A DNA stretch of 11,394 bases. It comes from Deltaproteobacteria bacterium. GTDB lineage: Bacteria; UBA10199; DSSB01. The stretch is from contig JAJFLL010000061.1 of NCBI GenBank assembly GCA_021772695.1, positions 1 to 11,394 on the forward strand. The letters run 5' to 3'. Each line of letters starts with the position of its first letter. Positions within the stretch are counted from its first letter, which is position 1. The position numbers and the translations under genes are program-made. The notes under the pieces are model-generated. The model saw only the letters and a program-made list of their open reading frames with translations. It was not told the origin of the DNA and did not search any database. This document shows, one piece after another, positions 1-6,381 of the stretch.

Positions 1-2880
1 CAAGCCTTCGGTCACCGCGCCGGTCAGTAAGATACCGCCACGCATGAGTAGGGAACGGGCACCGCCGGTGGCGGCCATGCGCAGGGCAAAGGCCGTTCCA
101 CCCAAACCCGTTCGCACCAAAGTACCGACGCCTAGAGTGGCGGGCAAGGTCACGGCCGTAATAACCACCTCGTCAAAAACCCGATCCCAGGACTGAGAAG
201 AAAGGTTGTCCCACTTATCAAGCGGGTCTTCCATGTCTTCGAAGATCTCCCAAGCCTCACGGGCGGTGGCGCCGCTCATCTCGCCACTTTCATACCAGGT
301 ATCGAGTTTGACAAAGGCTTCCTTGCGGATACGGTGCGAGATTCGCGCCTGAACCCCCTGGTCGACCATGGCATGAAATTCCTCGGAGGTAGGTTCGCCC
401 GTGGGAAACCGGGCGGCAAACTTTTTGGGCTGTTGTTCTTGAAAGGACTTTAAGCTCTCCTGAATCTCCTTGGCGATATCTTCCCGTTCTTTTTCAACGT
501 CCTTGGTGATGGTGGAAATTTTATCCTCGGGAATTTCTTTTAAAGCCTTGGTTAGATCTTCTTGAAATAGTCCTTCCAAGATCTCGGCCGTCTGCGCGTA
601 GGAGCCGTTGCGATGCCAAAGGTCCTTGGCGGCGCCTAATAAAGTGGCATCGCGAGTGGCAGGGTCGCTCAATTTTTTAAGCCCGGGCTCCGAGACCAAT
701 TCGAACAAGTTAAATAAATCGCGGTCCCGAAATTTTAAGGTCTCCCATTGTTTGACCAAAGGTTGCAAAGTGGCGGGATGACCGTTTTTATAGTCTTGGG
801 TGGCCCTGCCGTAACCATCGGGAAACTGCAGCGGATGATTGACATGCCGGTGATAGTCTTCCCCCAGCTTCAAGCCGTGAAGATTGAGGCGGGAATTTTT
901 CAATAAAATGAAACGCTCTCGGTCACTGGGGCCAAATTCGAAAATTTCCTCGCCCACCGTAATAAAGCCGCCAGATTTTCCGATGACGATGCGGGCACCA
1001 AATTCAGACCAACCCTTGGTCACCAGGGTACCCCCTTCGATTTTATGGTAGCCGAGATGGGAAAAAGCGCCGGGATCTTTTAGGCGGGAATCGTCGCGAT
1101 CCTGATTATAGATTTCCACCAATTGATTAAAATCATCACGCTGGGCCTTCCAGGCCTCACTGCCATGCACGGTGCGTGGCGGCGCATAGCCCACCATCCA
1201 ACCCTGTTGCACCACTGGATTCGCCAAGAAATTTTTTTGCAGCCGTTCGTGATCGGTATGTAGGGTCTGGACCGCTTCTTCAAGGGTATAGGCTTGGTCG
1301 CTTTGAATATAATATTTTAACGCCGCTAAGAGGGCCCCATTGGTCTCACCGGTTTTTTTGTCGTAATAATTGAGTTCGAAGTTAGTCAGCCGTTGTGCCG
1401 CTAAACCGTCGTTGGCCTGTATTAATTTTTCGAGGGCCGCGAGGGCGAATTTTTTCATCAAACCCAAGGCCTCGTCACGGATCACGGCCAATTCTTCCAA
1501 TTCTTGGGTGGCCTGCTTATCACCGGGTATCTCCCGGGACGCCAGATCTTCGGTCATTCGCTTGATGTCACGAAGTTTTAATTGGGCGGCGGCAAAGTTT
1601 CCGTCGGTCAAATCCACCTTGAGGCCGTAATAGATTTTTTTAACGGGCTGAGTTTCACTGGCCGCCAATTGCACCCACTGCAACCGCACCTGGGCTTCGA
1701 GGACTCGATTTAAAACAGAAACCAATTCATCGGGCGTTAACGCCTTGCCTGCCGCACTGAGTTCCACCTGGGCTCGCCCCTTGCGGTCCTTTCTTTCTAC
1801 CAGATATTGTTGAATGAGGACCTTTTCCTCACTGACGATACCTTGCAAGGAATGCCCCTGGCTGCCGATCAACTCCATGGCATCCATGAGTTGCCGTGCC
1901 GCGACCCGTTTATTGACTTGGTCTAATTCCACCGCCAAATTTTGAATTTGATGGTCCTGCCCCAGAATTTTTCTAAGCTGGATTTCGTGGGTCAAAAATA
2001 GTTGGGCCTTGGGCCAATGGCCGGTTTCCACAGCCTGTTCCCGACCCCTCACGAAGGACTTGGTCAAGGCGGTTAATTCTTGACGGTAGGCTTGGTGCAA
2101 ACCGGCCATGCCGGGCTCTAAGCGAGTGGCACTTTGGTAATCCGCCTCGGCAAGGGTGAACTCTCCCAAGCCATGGAAGACCTGAGCCCGCGCCAAATAT
2201 AAGGCAAAGGATTGCGGATGTTTTTTAATCCCTAAATCCAAATATTTTAGGGCCTTTTGATAGGCGGCACCGGCCGGACGGTTTTTACCACGCAGATCTT
2301 TGCTCTGGCCAATTTGCAAATACAAAAGTCCGAAGTAATAATAGGTGGCGGGATGCTCTACTTCCGCACCTAAATCCTTCATTCCCTTTTTATGCAGAAG
2401 CAGAGTTTTTTTGAGGAGCCGCTCCGAGGCCTTGAGTTTCCCAGCAGATCTTAATTCTAGGGCCTGAGTCCATCCACTATGAGTACTTTGTAATTTTTTT
2501 TGTAGGGCGGGACTCACCACTTGCTGCGAGCCTGACAAAAGTTCCGCCGAGCCTTTGAACCAATCGGCTCCGGTGAGTTTGGTGGATGACGGCTGCAACC
2601 ATTCGTTTCTAAACTTGAGTAAGTTGGCCGAATTGGGTTGGTCCCCTTCACAATGGGAGGCCCCATGGTCTTGGCGCAGCTTGGAATCGGTGACGCCTTG
2701 GGCGATTTCCGATTCGCTGTAACCGGATTTTTTCAGATATTGATAAAAGAATTCTTGAGTAGCTTCGTCGGCAGGATTCGAAAAAAGATTTTCCCGCGCC
2801 CCCAGATTACACTTTGGCCCCGTCATGAATGATGTCCCCCCACCCCAGCACACCCGGCAAAACATCAGTGTTTTGGCCAT
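1..2880 (-). CDS. Large TPR-like protein with degenerate zinc ribbon at N-terminus (partial, C-terminus off window)
   Basis: The reverse strand is open without a stop from 2880 to base 1 (960 codons); the gene leaves the window, so its full length is unknown. I do not recognise the family. Residues 8-27 (CxxC at 8/11, then Cys24 in KCNLGAR) resemble a zinc ribbon lacking its fourth cysteine. Residues about 175-260 look like two TPR-type helix pairs (YYYFGLLYLQIG..., then SFALYLARAQVFHGLGEF...). Residues about 280-600 are mostly charged helices, about 605-670 look beta-rich, and about 765-820 are a Lys/Glu-rich coiled-coil candidate. From about 903 to the edge the chain is hydrophobic and Gly/Ala/Leu-rich. 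The start is uncertain: ATG 2880 is the first ATG after the in-frame TAA at 2935-2937, but has only a distant GAGGGG; ATG 2865 and ATG 2826 (after a G-run) are alternatives. I prefer a long start because it keeps the CxxC. Probably co-oriented with the small gene upstream. Coding status is near certain; function is unknown. Confidence 0.8.
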   Translation of the reverse strand, partial: MAKTLMFCRVCWGGGTSFMTGPKCNLGARENLFSNPADEATQEFFYQYLKKSGYSESEIAQGVTDSKLRQDHGASHCEGDQPNSANLLKFRNEWLQPSSTKLTGADWFKGSAELLSGSQQVVSPALQKKLQSTHSGWTQALELRSAGKLKASERLLKKTLLLHKKGMKDLGAEVEHPATYYYFGLLYLQIGQSKDLRGKNRPAGAAYQKALKYLDLGIKKHPQSFALYLARAQVFHGLGEFTLAEADYQSATRLEPGMAGLHQAYRQELTALTKSFVRGREQAVETGHWPKAQLFLTHEIQLRKILGQDHQIQNLAVELDQVNKRVAARQLMDAMELIGSQGHSLQGIVSEEKVLIQQYLVERKDRKGRAQVELSAAGKALTPDELVSVLNRVLEAQVRLQWVQLAASETQPVKKIYYGLKVDLTDGNFAAAQLKLRDIKRMTEDLASREIPGDKQATQELEELAVIRDEALGLMKKFALAALEKLIQANDGLAAQRLTNFELNYYDKKTGETNGALLAALKYYIQSDQAYTLEEAVQTLHTDHERLQKNFLANPVVQQGWMVGYAPPRTVHGSEAWKAQRDDFNQLVEIYNQDRDDSRLKDPGAFSHLGYHKIEGGTLVTKGWSEFGARIVIGKSGGFITVGEEIFEFGPSDRERFILLKNSRLNLHGLKLGEDYHRHVNHPLQFPDGYGRATQDYKNGHPATLQPLVKQWETLKFRDRDLFNLFELVSEPGLKKLSDPATRDATLLGAAKDLWHRNGSYAQTAEILEGLFQEDLTKALKEIPEDKISTITKDVEKEREDIAKEIQESLKSFQEQQPKKFAARFPTGEPTSEEFHAMVDQGVQARISHRIRKEAFVKLDTWYESGEMSGATAREAWEIFEDMEDPLDKWDNLSSQSWDRVFDEVVITAVTLPATLGVGTLVRTGLGGTAFALRMAATGGARSLLMRGGILLTGAVTEGL

Positions 2881-2897
2881 CGGCTGCGGCGTTAACC

Positions 2898-2921
2898 CCT
2901 CAGATTTCCCCAAATCCGAGG
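2898..2921 (-). repeat. 10-bp inverted repeat (RNA hairpin candidate) before the partial large gene
   Basis: On the reverse strand CCTCGGATTT (2921-2912), loop GGGG, then AAATCTGAGG (2907-2898) forms a 10-bp stem with one G-U pair; as plus-strand RNA the same position is an A-C mismatch, so the minus strand is favoured. It lies between the stop of the 97-codon gene and ATG 2880. No U-run follows, so it is a poor intrinsic terminator. Its 3' arm covers GAGG of the only Shine-Dalgarno-like GAGGGG ahead of ATG 2880, so it could mask ribosome access or protect an mRNA end. A flanking CCCCT (2930-2926) could pair instead with AGGGG (2900-2896). Confidence 0.5.
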
Positions 2922-2986
2922 TTTCAGGGGTAAATTAAGCAATCTTCATGCCAGTAAAAATGGGAGAGCGATTTGGTGTGGGTGAT

Positions 2987-3280
2987 TTAAGAAACTTTAC
3001 CAAAGATTTTTTCGGCAAAATATCGGGGATCGGCGCCCCATAATCGTGAACTATAAGAGCCGTTCAAACCGCGGGCCGGTCCTGCATCGCCACTCGCTTC
3101 CCGGTCGCTGCTTGGCTTGGGAGCCTCGACCCAGGTCCAGGTCTTGGCGATGGCATCTTGCGAGTCTACGGCGGCAGACACGGCAGGCGCTGTGGGGCGC
3201 GGGTTTTTGACCGCTTCCCGTTCGTGGCACTCCCTGAGTACCTGATCGATAATGTTTCCGATCGAGCCTTGATCGCCCAT
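2987..3280 (-). CDS. Small orphan protein, 97 residues, function unknown
   Basis: ATG 3280 is preceded by a strong Shine-Dalgarno GAGGAG (3292-3287) with a 6-base spacer, which fixes the start and is the main argument that this is a real gene. The stop is TAA at 2989-2987. The protein starts with a likely amphipathic helix (about residues 3-22, IGNIIDQVLREC). A polar Pro/Ala/Ser-rich, probably disordered middle follows (about 26-72), and then a short C-terminal segment with WGADPRYFAEKIFGKV that looks foldable. There is no signal peptide, membrane segment or known motif; Cys18 is the only cysteine. It lies 106 bases upstream of ATG 2880 on the same strand and is probably transcribed with the large gene, so it may be an adaptor or chaperone-like partner (inference from position and size only). 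No homologue is recognised. Confidence 0.7.
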   Translation of the reverse strand: MGDQGSIGNIIDQVLRECHEREAVKNPRPTAPAVSAAVDSQDAIAKTWTWVEAPKPSSDREASGDAGPARGLNGSYSSRLWGADPRYFAEKIFGKVS

Positions 3281-3286
3281 GATAAA

Positions 3287-3292
3287 CTCCTC
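3287..3292 (-). promoter_or_regulatory. Ribosome binding site of the 97-codon gene
   Basis: Reverse strand GAGGAG, then TTTATC, then ATG at 3280. Near-consensus with a 6-base spacer; it decides the start of the small gene. Confidence 0.75.
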
Positions 3293-3302
3293 ATTAACCC
3301 TT

Positions 3303-3320
3303 GGAAGGTCCCTACCTTCC
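3303..3320 (-). repeat. Perfect 7-bp inverted repeat in the leader of the small gene
   Basis: GGAAGGT (3303-3309), CCCT, ACCTTCC (3314-3320) is a perfect 7-bp stem with a 4-base loop, identical in stem sequence on both strands. It ends 10 bases before the Shine-Dalgarno sequence of the 97-codon gene. If the proposed promoter at 3327-3355 is right, transcription would start about at base 3320, so the mRNA would begin with this hairpin, an arrangement that can protect 5' ends. It could equally be an operator dyad. Confidence 0.5.
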
Positions 3321-3326
3321 GTTCAC

Positions 3327-3355
3327 ACTATCTTATAATGCAATCGAGGGGCCAA
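3327..3355 (-). promoter_or_regulatory. Candidate sigma70-type promoter for the small gene and large partial gene
   Basis: Reverse strand TTGGCC (3355-3350, 4/6 to TTGACA), a 17-base spacer, and GATAGT (3332-3327, 4/6 to TATAAT). The AT-rich stretch 3361-3407 lies directly upstream, like an UP element. A perfect TTGACA is also present on this strand at 3413-3408 but has no good -10 at 16-18 bases. Motif-only prediction. Confidence 0.35.
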
Positions 3356-3410
3356 TCTTGATGATTTGTTAACTTATTGATATTACTTAATATTTTATTT
3401 TTGAATCTGT

Positions 3411-3448
3411 CAAAATCTGCAAAATTTGCGGGTTTTTTGCGGATTTTG
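3411..3448 (+). repeat. 14-bp inverted repeat with TTTGCG triplication
   Basis: CAAAATCTGCAAAA (3411-3424) and TTTTGCGGATTTTG (3435-3448) are complementary over 14 bases with one G-U pair in plus-strand RNA, around a 10-base loop. The right arm and its flanks also contain three direct copies of TTTGCG at 3425, 3436 and 3445, about one helical turn apart (11 and 9 bases). No U-tract follows, so it is not a terminator. A DNA-binding site for a regulator of the divergent genes, or a structured leader, are both possible. Confidence 0.6.
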
Positions 3449-3451
3449 CGA

Positions 3452-3464
3452 TCACAGAATGTGA
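3452..3464. repeat. Short dyad TCACA-gaa-TGTGA
   Basis: A perfect 5-bp inverted repeat with a 3-base spacer, directly after the 14-bp dyad. The half-sites are those of a CRP/FNR-type site but in the opposite order and with shorter spacing, so it is not a standard CRP site. Possible operator; low confidence. Confidence 0.25.
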
Positions 3465-3504
3465 ACTAATGCGGTCCATTTTTTAGACGCCTCGGACGGG
3501 ATCT

Positions 3505-3540
3505 CATTAACCTTCTCTGGGCTGAGAAAAAATGTTAATG
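3505..3540. repeat. Nested inverted repeat CATTAAC ... GTTAATG
   Basis: Outer arms CATTAAC (3505-3511) and GTTAATG (3534-3540) enclose inner arms TTCTC (3513-3517) and GAGAA (3524-3528), with a 6-base centre. The right outer arm abuts the proposed plus-strand -10 element, so a protein bound here could control it. The motif GTTAATG also occurs on the minus strand at 3298-3292, overlapping the small gene's ribosome binding site. Confidence 0.4.
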
Positions 3541-3547
3541 CTACGCT
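3539..3547 (+). promoter_or_regulatory. Candidate extended -10 promoter of the 920-codon gene
   Basis: TGCTACGCT carries the TG of an extended -10 and a TAnnnT hexamer. Bases 3540-3547 fit the E. coli sigmaS -10 pattern KCTAYRCT exactly, but whether this organism has such a sigma factor cannot be seen. No convincing -35 is present 17 bases upstream. It would give a leader of about 65 bases before ATG 3619. Confidence 0.3.
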
Positions 3548-3607
3548 AGTCTGTACACAACCTACTGGGATCTTTGACGAAAAGGGTGCAGCCTTTCCAA
3601 TAAGATT

Positions 3608-3612
3608 AAGGA
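3608..3612 (+). promoter_or_regulatory. Ribosome binding site of the 920-codon gene
   Basis: AAGGA followed by CAACCC and ATG at 3619; a 6-base spacer supports this start. Confidence 0.7.
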
Positions 3613-3618
3613 CAACCC

Positions 3619-6381
3619 ATGAATCTCCGCCAGGCCGAGCTATACCCTGGAGGTCATGGGAGGGGACTCGAAACTGAAGCGACTTTGACCGGCGCCCATA
3701 CCTGGGATGCCCTGGCCGAGCCGCGTCAGGCCCTTGCCGCTTTACTCCCCCGATTTCACCGACCTGAAATGTCGCCCTGGCTTCCAGCCGCCACCTCCCT
3801 ACTGGAAGAAAGCCATCCGAAAATCTTTTTTACCGAACTCCTTCATTTGGCCTCTGAGATGGGGCGCTTAACCCAAGCCCAAGAGGCCTTGCCCTTGTTT
3901 CAAGCGGTGCGAGACCAAGCCCTGTTTCCAGACTTGGCGGCTGCGGCCGAAGACGAAATTAAATTACTTTCCGGTGGGGGAGATTTGGGTCAGCGCATCG
4001 AAGCGCAACTGAGTGCACTGCCCGATCTCATTCTCGATGGCCCGACTTTGGCCGGCATGTTCGTCGGTGGCGCCGCCTACCGCCTGGGTCGCGGTACCTT
4101 GTTACGATGGCTGCTGCCCACGGGCACCCGGGCCGCCGTACCCGAAGTTTTGGCCATGCGGGGCGCCGCAAGTTTGGGGGGGCTCACTCTCGAAGCCCCC
4201 CTCTTTACCGGAGTCACCCACGCCCTGCATCCCCAAGAAGGTTTTGATGCGCGAACCAGCATCGCCCATGCGGCCCTGACCCTGGGCAGCCTCCGCACCG
4301 TAGGTTGGGCGGCCCGCAGTCTAGGCACTACTCCGTGGGTACTTCGGACAATGGGCGAAAAGGCGCCGCAAGTTTTGGCTCATGGGGGTATGTTGGGCGG
4401 CATCGTGACCGCGGAAGGTTTGGCACGAACCTGGGGGCTGCAAGCCCACGGTGATCCACTTCCACTTGGTCTGCAAGCCTTGATCACCTGGGCGCAATTC
4501 CAAGGGGCCGGAGTTTTATACCATCGTTTGGCGCCGCAGCGTTTGCAGCAGTGGGAGCAAAGCCAAGACCTAAAGGTCGAAGTAAAATTCCTGCCGCGAA
4601 TCAATAAAAATCAATTTCCTAATTTTCCCGATTTCGAAAAACCTCTGGCCTGGGCCCATGCCGGAATGGCCATGTCGAAACTTCCTGAGCTAAAAGTCCA
4701 TGACCCGGTTTTGCTACCGAACCGTCTTTACATGACCGGTGAAGGCAAGGGCGAGACCATCACCCGAAAACGAACCCCTCAAGAAGAAAATTTTTTACGC
4801 TACCTACCGGAACAGAGCCGGGAAATGGCCATAGAGATCGATCAAAAATTCGGTGAGTCCGCGGGATTTTTGCGTATTCTTGCAGCCGGAGCTCCCAAAG
4901 ATCTCAGGATGATGCACCCCTTGGACTATCATTATCCCATCATCCGTCTCTGGTGGATCGTGCAAAACAGTGAGATTAGTTCTAAAAAGGGCGGATATTT
5001 CCCTTGGATCACCAGTATTTGGTTTCACCATGCCCTCGCCAAAGGCGATGTCACGGGAGTTAGAGGCCTGCTCTATCGCCTTGGCCATGGCGGCACTTTA
5101 AAAGAAATGGAAAAATTTTATTCGGGGCATTTATCCGATGCGCGCATTGAGCCTTATCACGATTTTGCCAGAGAGTTCGGCGATCCCTCCATTTCATCTT
5201 TTGACCGGGCCATCAGCGATATTCGCCTAGATCAAAAATCAGAAAATATTTTACTGCAATTGGCCCAACGGGTGGACCAAAGTCCCGATCCCACCGGCCC
5301 ATTCCCTTTTCGATACATTCAATTTCTTTTGGGTTTAGATTTTTATTTAGGCAATACCCGTCGCAGTCAACAAGGGACCATTGAAACCATCCTCCACCAA
5401 CTACCTGACCAACCCTTGGCCCAATGGCGATTGCTCCGCCTGTTTCAATTGACCCATAACAATCACCGGGATCCCTTTGGGCCTTCCAAATTGGCCGAAT
5501 TGGCCGATCTCGATATCAGCATTGACGGTAAGATTTTTGACAAATTAACTCTACACCCTGATCAGGTGCCGAACTCTCAGTGGGATGCCTACATGGGAGA
5601 GAAGGGCCCCCACCGGTGGATTCCAACCGAGATGTCGGAAGCCAAGGAATGGATAGAATCCATTAAAAAAAGCAATAACCAGTTTCGCAGACAGAGTAAT
5701 CTCGTGCAATTGCTCCAAACTAGAAGCAATCGGCATCGGGCCTTGAACACCAAGGAGTGGGTACAAGCCTTTAGGTCCTTGGGAGACGCCATCTCTCTAG
5801 AGGTTGCCGATTTACTTTCCTCCAGCCAATTGCGCCTCGAGGTGTTGCCCCCGGCAGCCTATAAAATTCGGTATCAAGCCCTGCATCAGCGCGGCATCGA
5901 CAATCCACCTCCCGGCACTCCTCAGCTGACGGAACAAATGAAAAATGTCATTCGCCAAATCAAAAAGAAAATGTTGGAGAAAACCAAGGGCGAGAAAGGG
6001 AAATTAGATGAGACCACCCAGGAAGAACCGGTGAGTTTGGCCCATTATTTTGTGGCCGGATTGGAAGGCCCCAAGGCGATCTTACTTGTAAGGGAACCCC
6101 CCCTAAAATATTACAGTCGTCCCACCGGCGCCGAAGCCGTCTTTCAATTAATGGCCGCCATGGTACATGAGGCCCGCCATCATATGGATCTACAAGGGAA
6201 GAGCATCTTCGAAACCCCGGCCGAGAAGGCCATCACAGAAATGAACGCCTATACCCTCGAAGCGCTCTGGCGAGCCCAACATGGAGATACCATTGATTTA
6301 GAAACTTATCTGGCGATGGGTGCTACGGGGCCCGCCTTGCACCTGCGGGATCGATTAGAATTCGACAATCTCATTTACTAG
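3619..6381 (+). CDS. Large protein with C-terminal HExxH gluzincin-like metallopeptidase motif (920 residues)
   Basis: The start is supported by AAGGA six bases upstream. Residues about 55-135 are helical and TPR-like (FTELLHLASEMGRLTQAQEA...). Residues about 140-305 are hydrophobic and Gly/Ala-rich and appear to hold two divergent copies of one module (about 180-235 and 255-305). They may be membrane-associated, though no segment is a textbook transmembrane helix. Residues 400-780 are predicted mostly helical and 785-835 are Lys/Glu-rich. The C-terminus has HEARH at 850-854 and Glu874 in TEMNAY, giving HExxH-x19-E. This is the zinc-ligand spacing of thermolysin-like gluzincins, and a beta strand AILLVREP lies ahead of it. 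The expected activity is zinc-dependent peptide hydrolysis; the substrate is unknown. There is no signal peptide. The hydrophobic module resembles the visible end of the partial protein at 1-2880. It ends inside a CTAG shared with the stop of the converging gene. The family is not recognised; peptidase assignment is probable, not certain. Confidence 0.7.
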   Translation: MNLRQAELYPGGHGRGLETEATLTGAHTWDALAEPRQALAALLPRFHRPEMSPWLPAATSLLEESHPKIFFTELLHLASEMGRLTQAQEALPLFQAVRDQALFPDLAAAAEDEIKLLSGGGDLGQRIEAQLSALPDLILDGPTLAGMFVGGAAYRLGRGTLLRWLLPTGTRAAVPEVLAMRGAASLGGLTLEAPLFTGVTHALHPQEGFDARTSIAHAALTLGSLRTVGWAARSLGTTPWVLRTMGEKAPQVLAHGGMLGGIVTAEGLARTWGLQAHGDPLPLGLQALITWAQFQGAGVLYHRLAPQRLQQWEQSQDLKVEVKFLPRINKNQFPNFPDFEKPLAWAHAGMAMSKLPELKVHDPVLLPNRLYMTGEGKGETITRKRTPQEENFLRYLPEQSREMAIEIDQKFGESAGFLRILAAGAPKDLRMMHPLDYHYPIIRLWWIVQNSEISSKKGGYFPWITSIWFHHALAKGDVTGVRGLLYRLGHGGTLKEMEKFYSGHLSDARIEPYHDFAREFGDPSISSFDRAISDIRLDQKSENILLQLAQRVDQSPDPTGPFPFRYIQFLLGLDFYLGNTRRSQQGTIETILHQLPDQPLAQWRLLRLFQLTHNNHRDPFGPSKLAELADLDISIDGKIFDKLTLHPDQVPNSQWDAYMGEKGPHRWIPTEMSEAKEWIESIKKSNNQFRRQSNLVQLLQTRSNRHRALNTKEWVQAFRSLGDAISLEVADLLSSSQLRLEVLPPAAYKIRYQALHQRGIDNPPPGTPQLTEQMKNVIRQIKKKMLEKTKGEKGKLDETTQEEPVSLAHYFVAGLEGPKAILLVREPPLKYYSRPTGAEAVFQLMAAMVHEARHHMDLQGKSIFETPAEKAITEMNAYTLEALWRAQHGDTIDLETYLAMGATGPALHLRDRLEFDNLIY
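6378..6381. other. Four-base overlap of convergent stop codons (CTAG)
   Basis: The plus-strand gene stops with TAG at 6379-6381 and the minus-strand gene stops with TAG at 6380-6378, both inside palindromic CTAG. There is no intergenic base, so no conventional terminator lies between the genes; each transcript must end inside, or run antisense to, the other coding region. Confidence 0.85.

Larger units (their letters stand above)
3281..3618. other. Divergent intergenic regulatory region
   Basis: These 338 bases separate the small minus-strand gene from the plus-strand 920-codon gene and have no convincing gene. They are clearly richer in A+T than the flanking genes, especially 3361-3450. They hold both ribosome binding sites, promoter candidates in both directions, a leader hairpin (3303-3320), a 14-bp dyad (3411-3448) and a TCACA-gaa-TGTGA dyad (3452-3464). 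They also hold a nested dyad (3505-3540) and a 10-bp direct repeat CTCATTAACC (3290-3299 and 3503-3512). The density of symmetrical elements suggests control of both genes from here. Confidence 0.7.

Noticed and set aside
1370..1630. 86-codon plus-strand open frame
   Set aside because: Antisense to the uninterrupted 960-codon minus-strand frame; low-quality composition.
2898..2921. Intrinsic terminator for the 97-codon gene
   Set aside because: The stem is followed by GGTTAACG rather than a U-tract, so it does not meet the usual criteria.
3334..3339. Perfect TATAAT on the plus strand as a promoter for the 920-codon gene
   Set aside because: No -35-like hexamer lies 16-18 bases upstream and no TGn extension precedes it; it would give a leader of nearly 280 bases. 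Kept only as a remote possibility.
3158..3361. 67-codon plus-strand open frame over the small gene and its leader
   Set aside because: It overlaps the small minus-strand gene that has a strong Shine-Dalgarno sequence, and it runs through the promoter region.
3574..3606. TTGACG ... TAAGAT as a promoter just before ATG 3619
   Set aside because: Spacing is about 21 bases and the start point would fall at or beyond the ribosome binding site.
4162..4375. 14-base direct repeat GGCGCCGCAAGTTT at 4162 and 4362
   Set aside because: The two copies are read in different frames and encode different residues, so it is more likely chance in G+C-rich coding sequence than a mobile or functional repeat.
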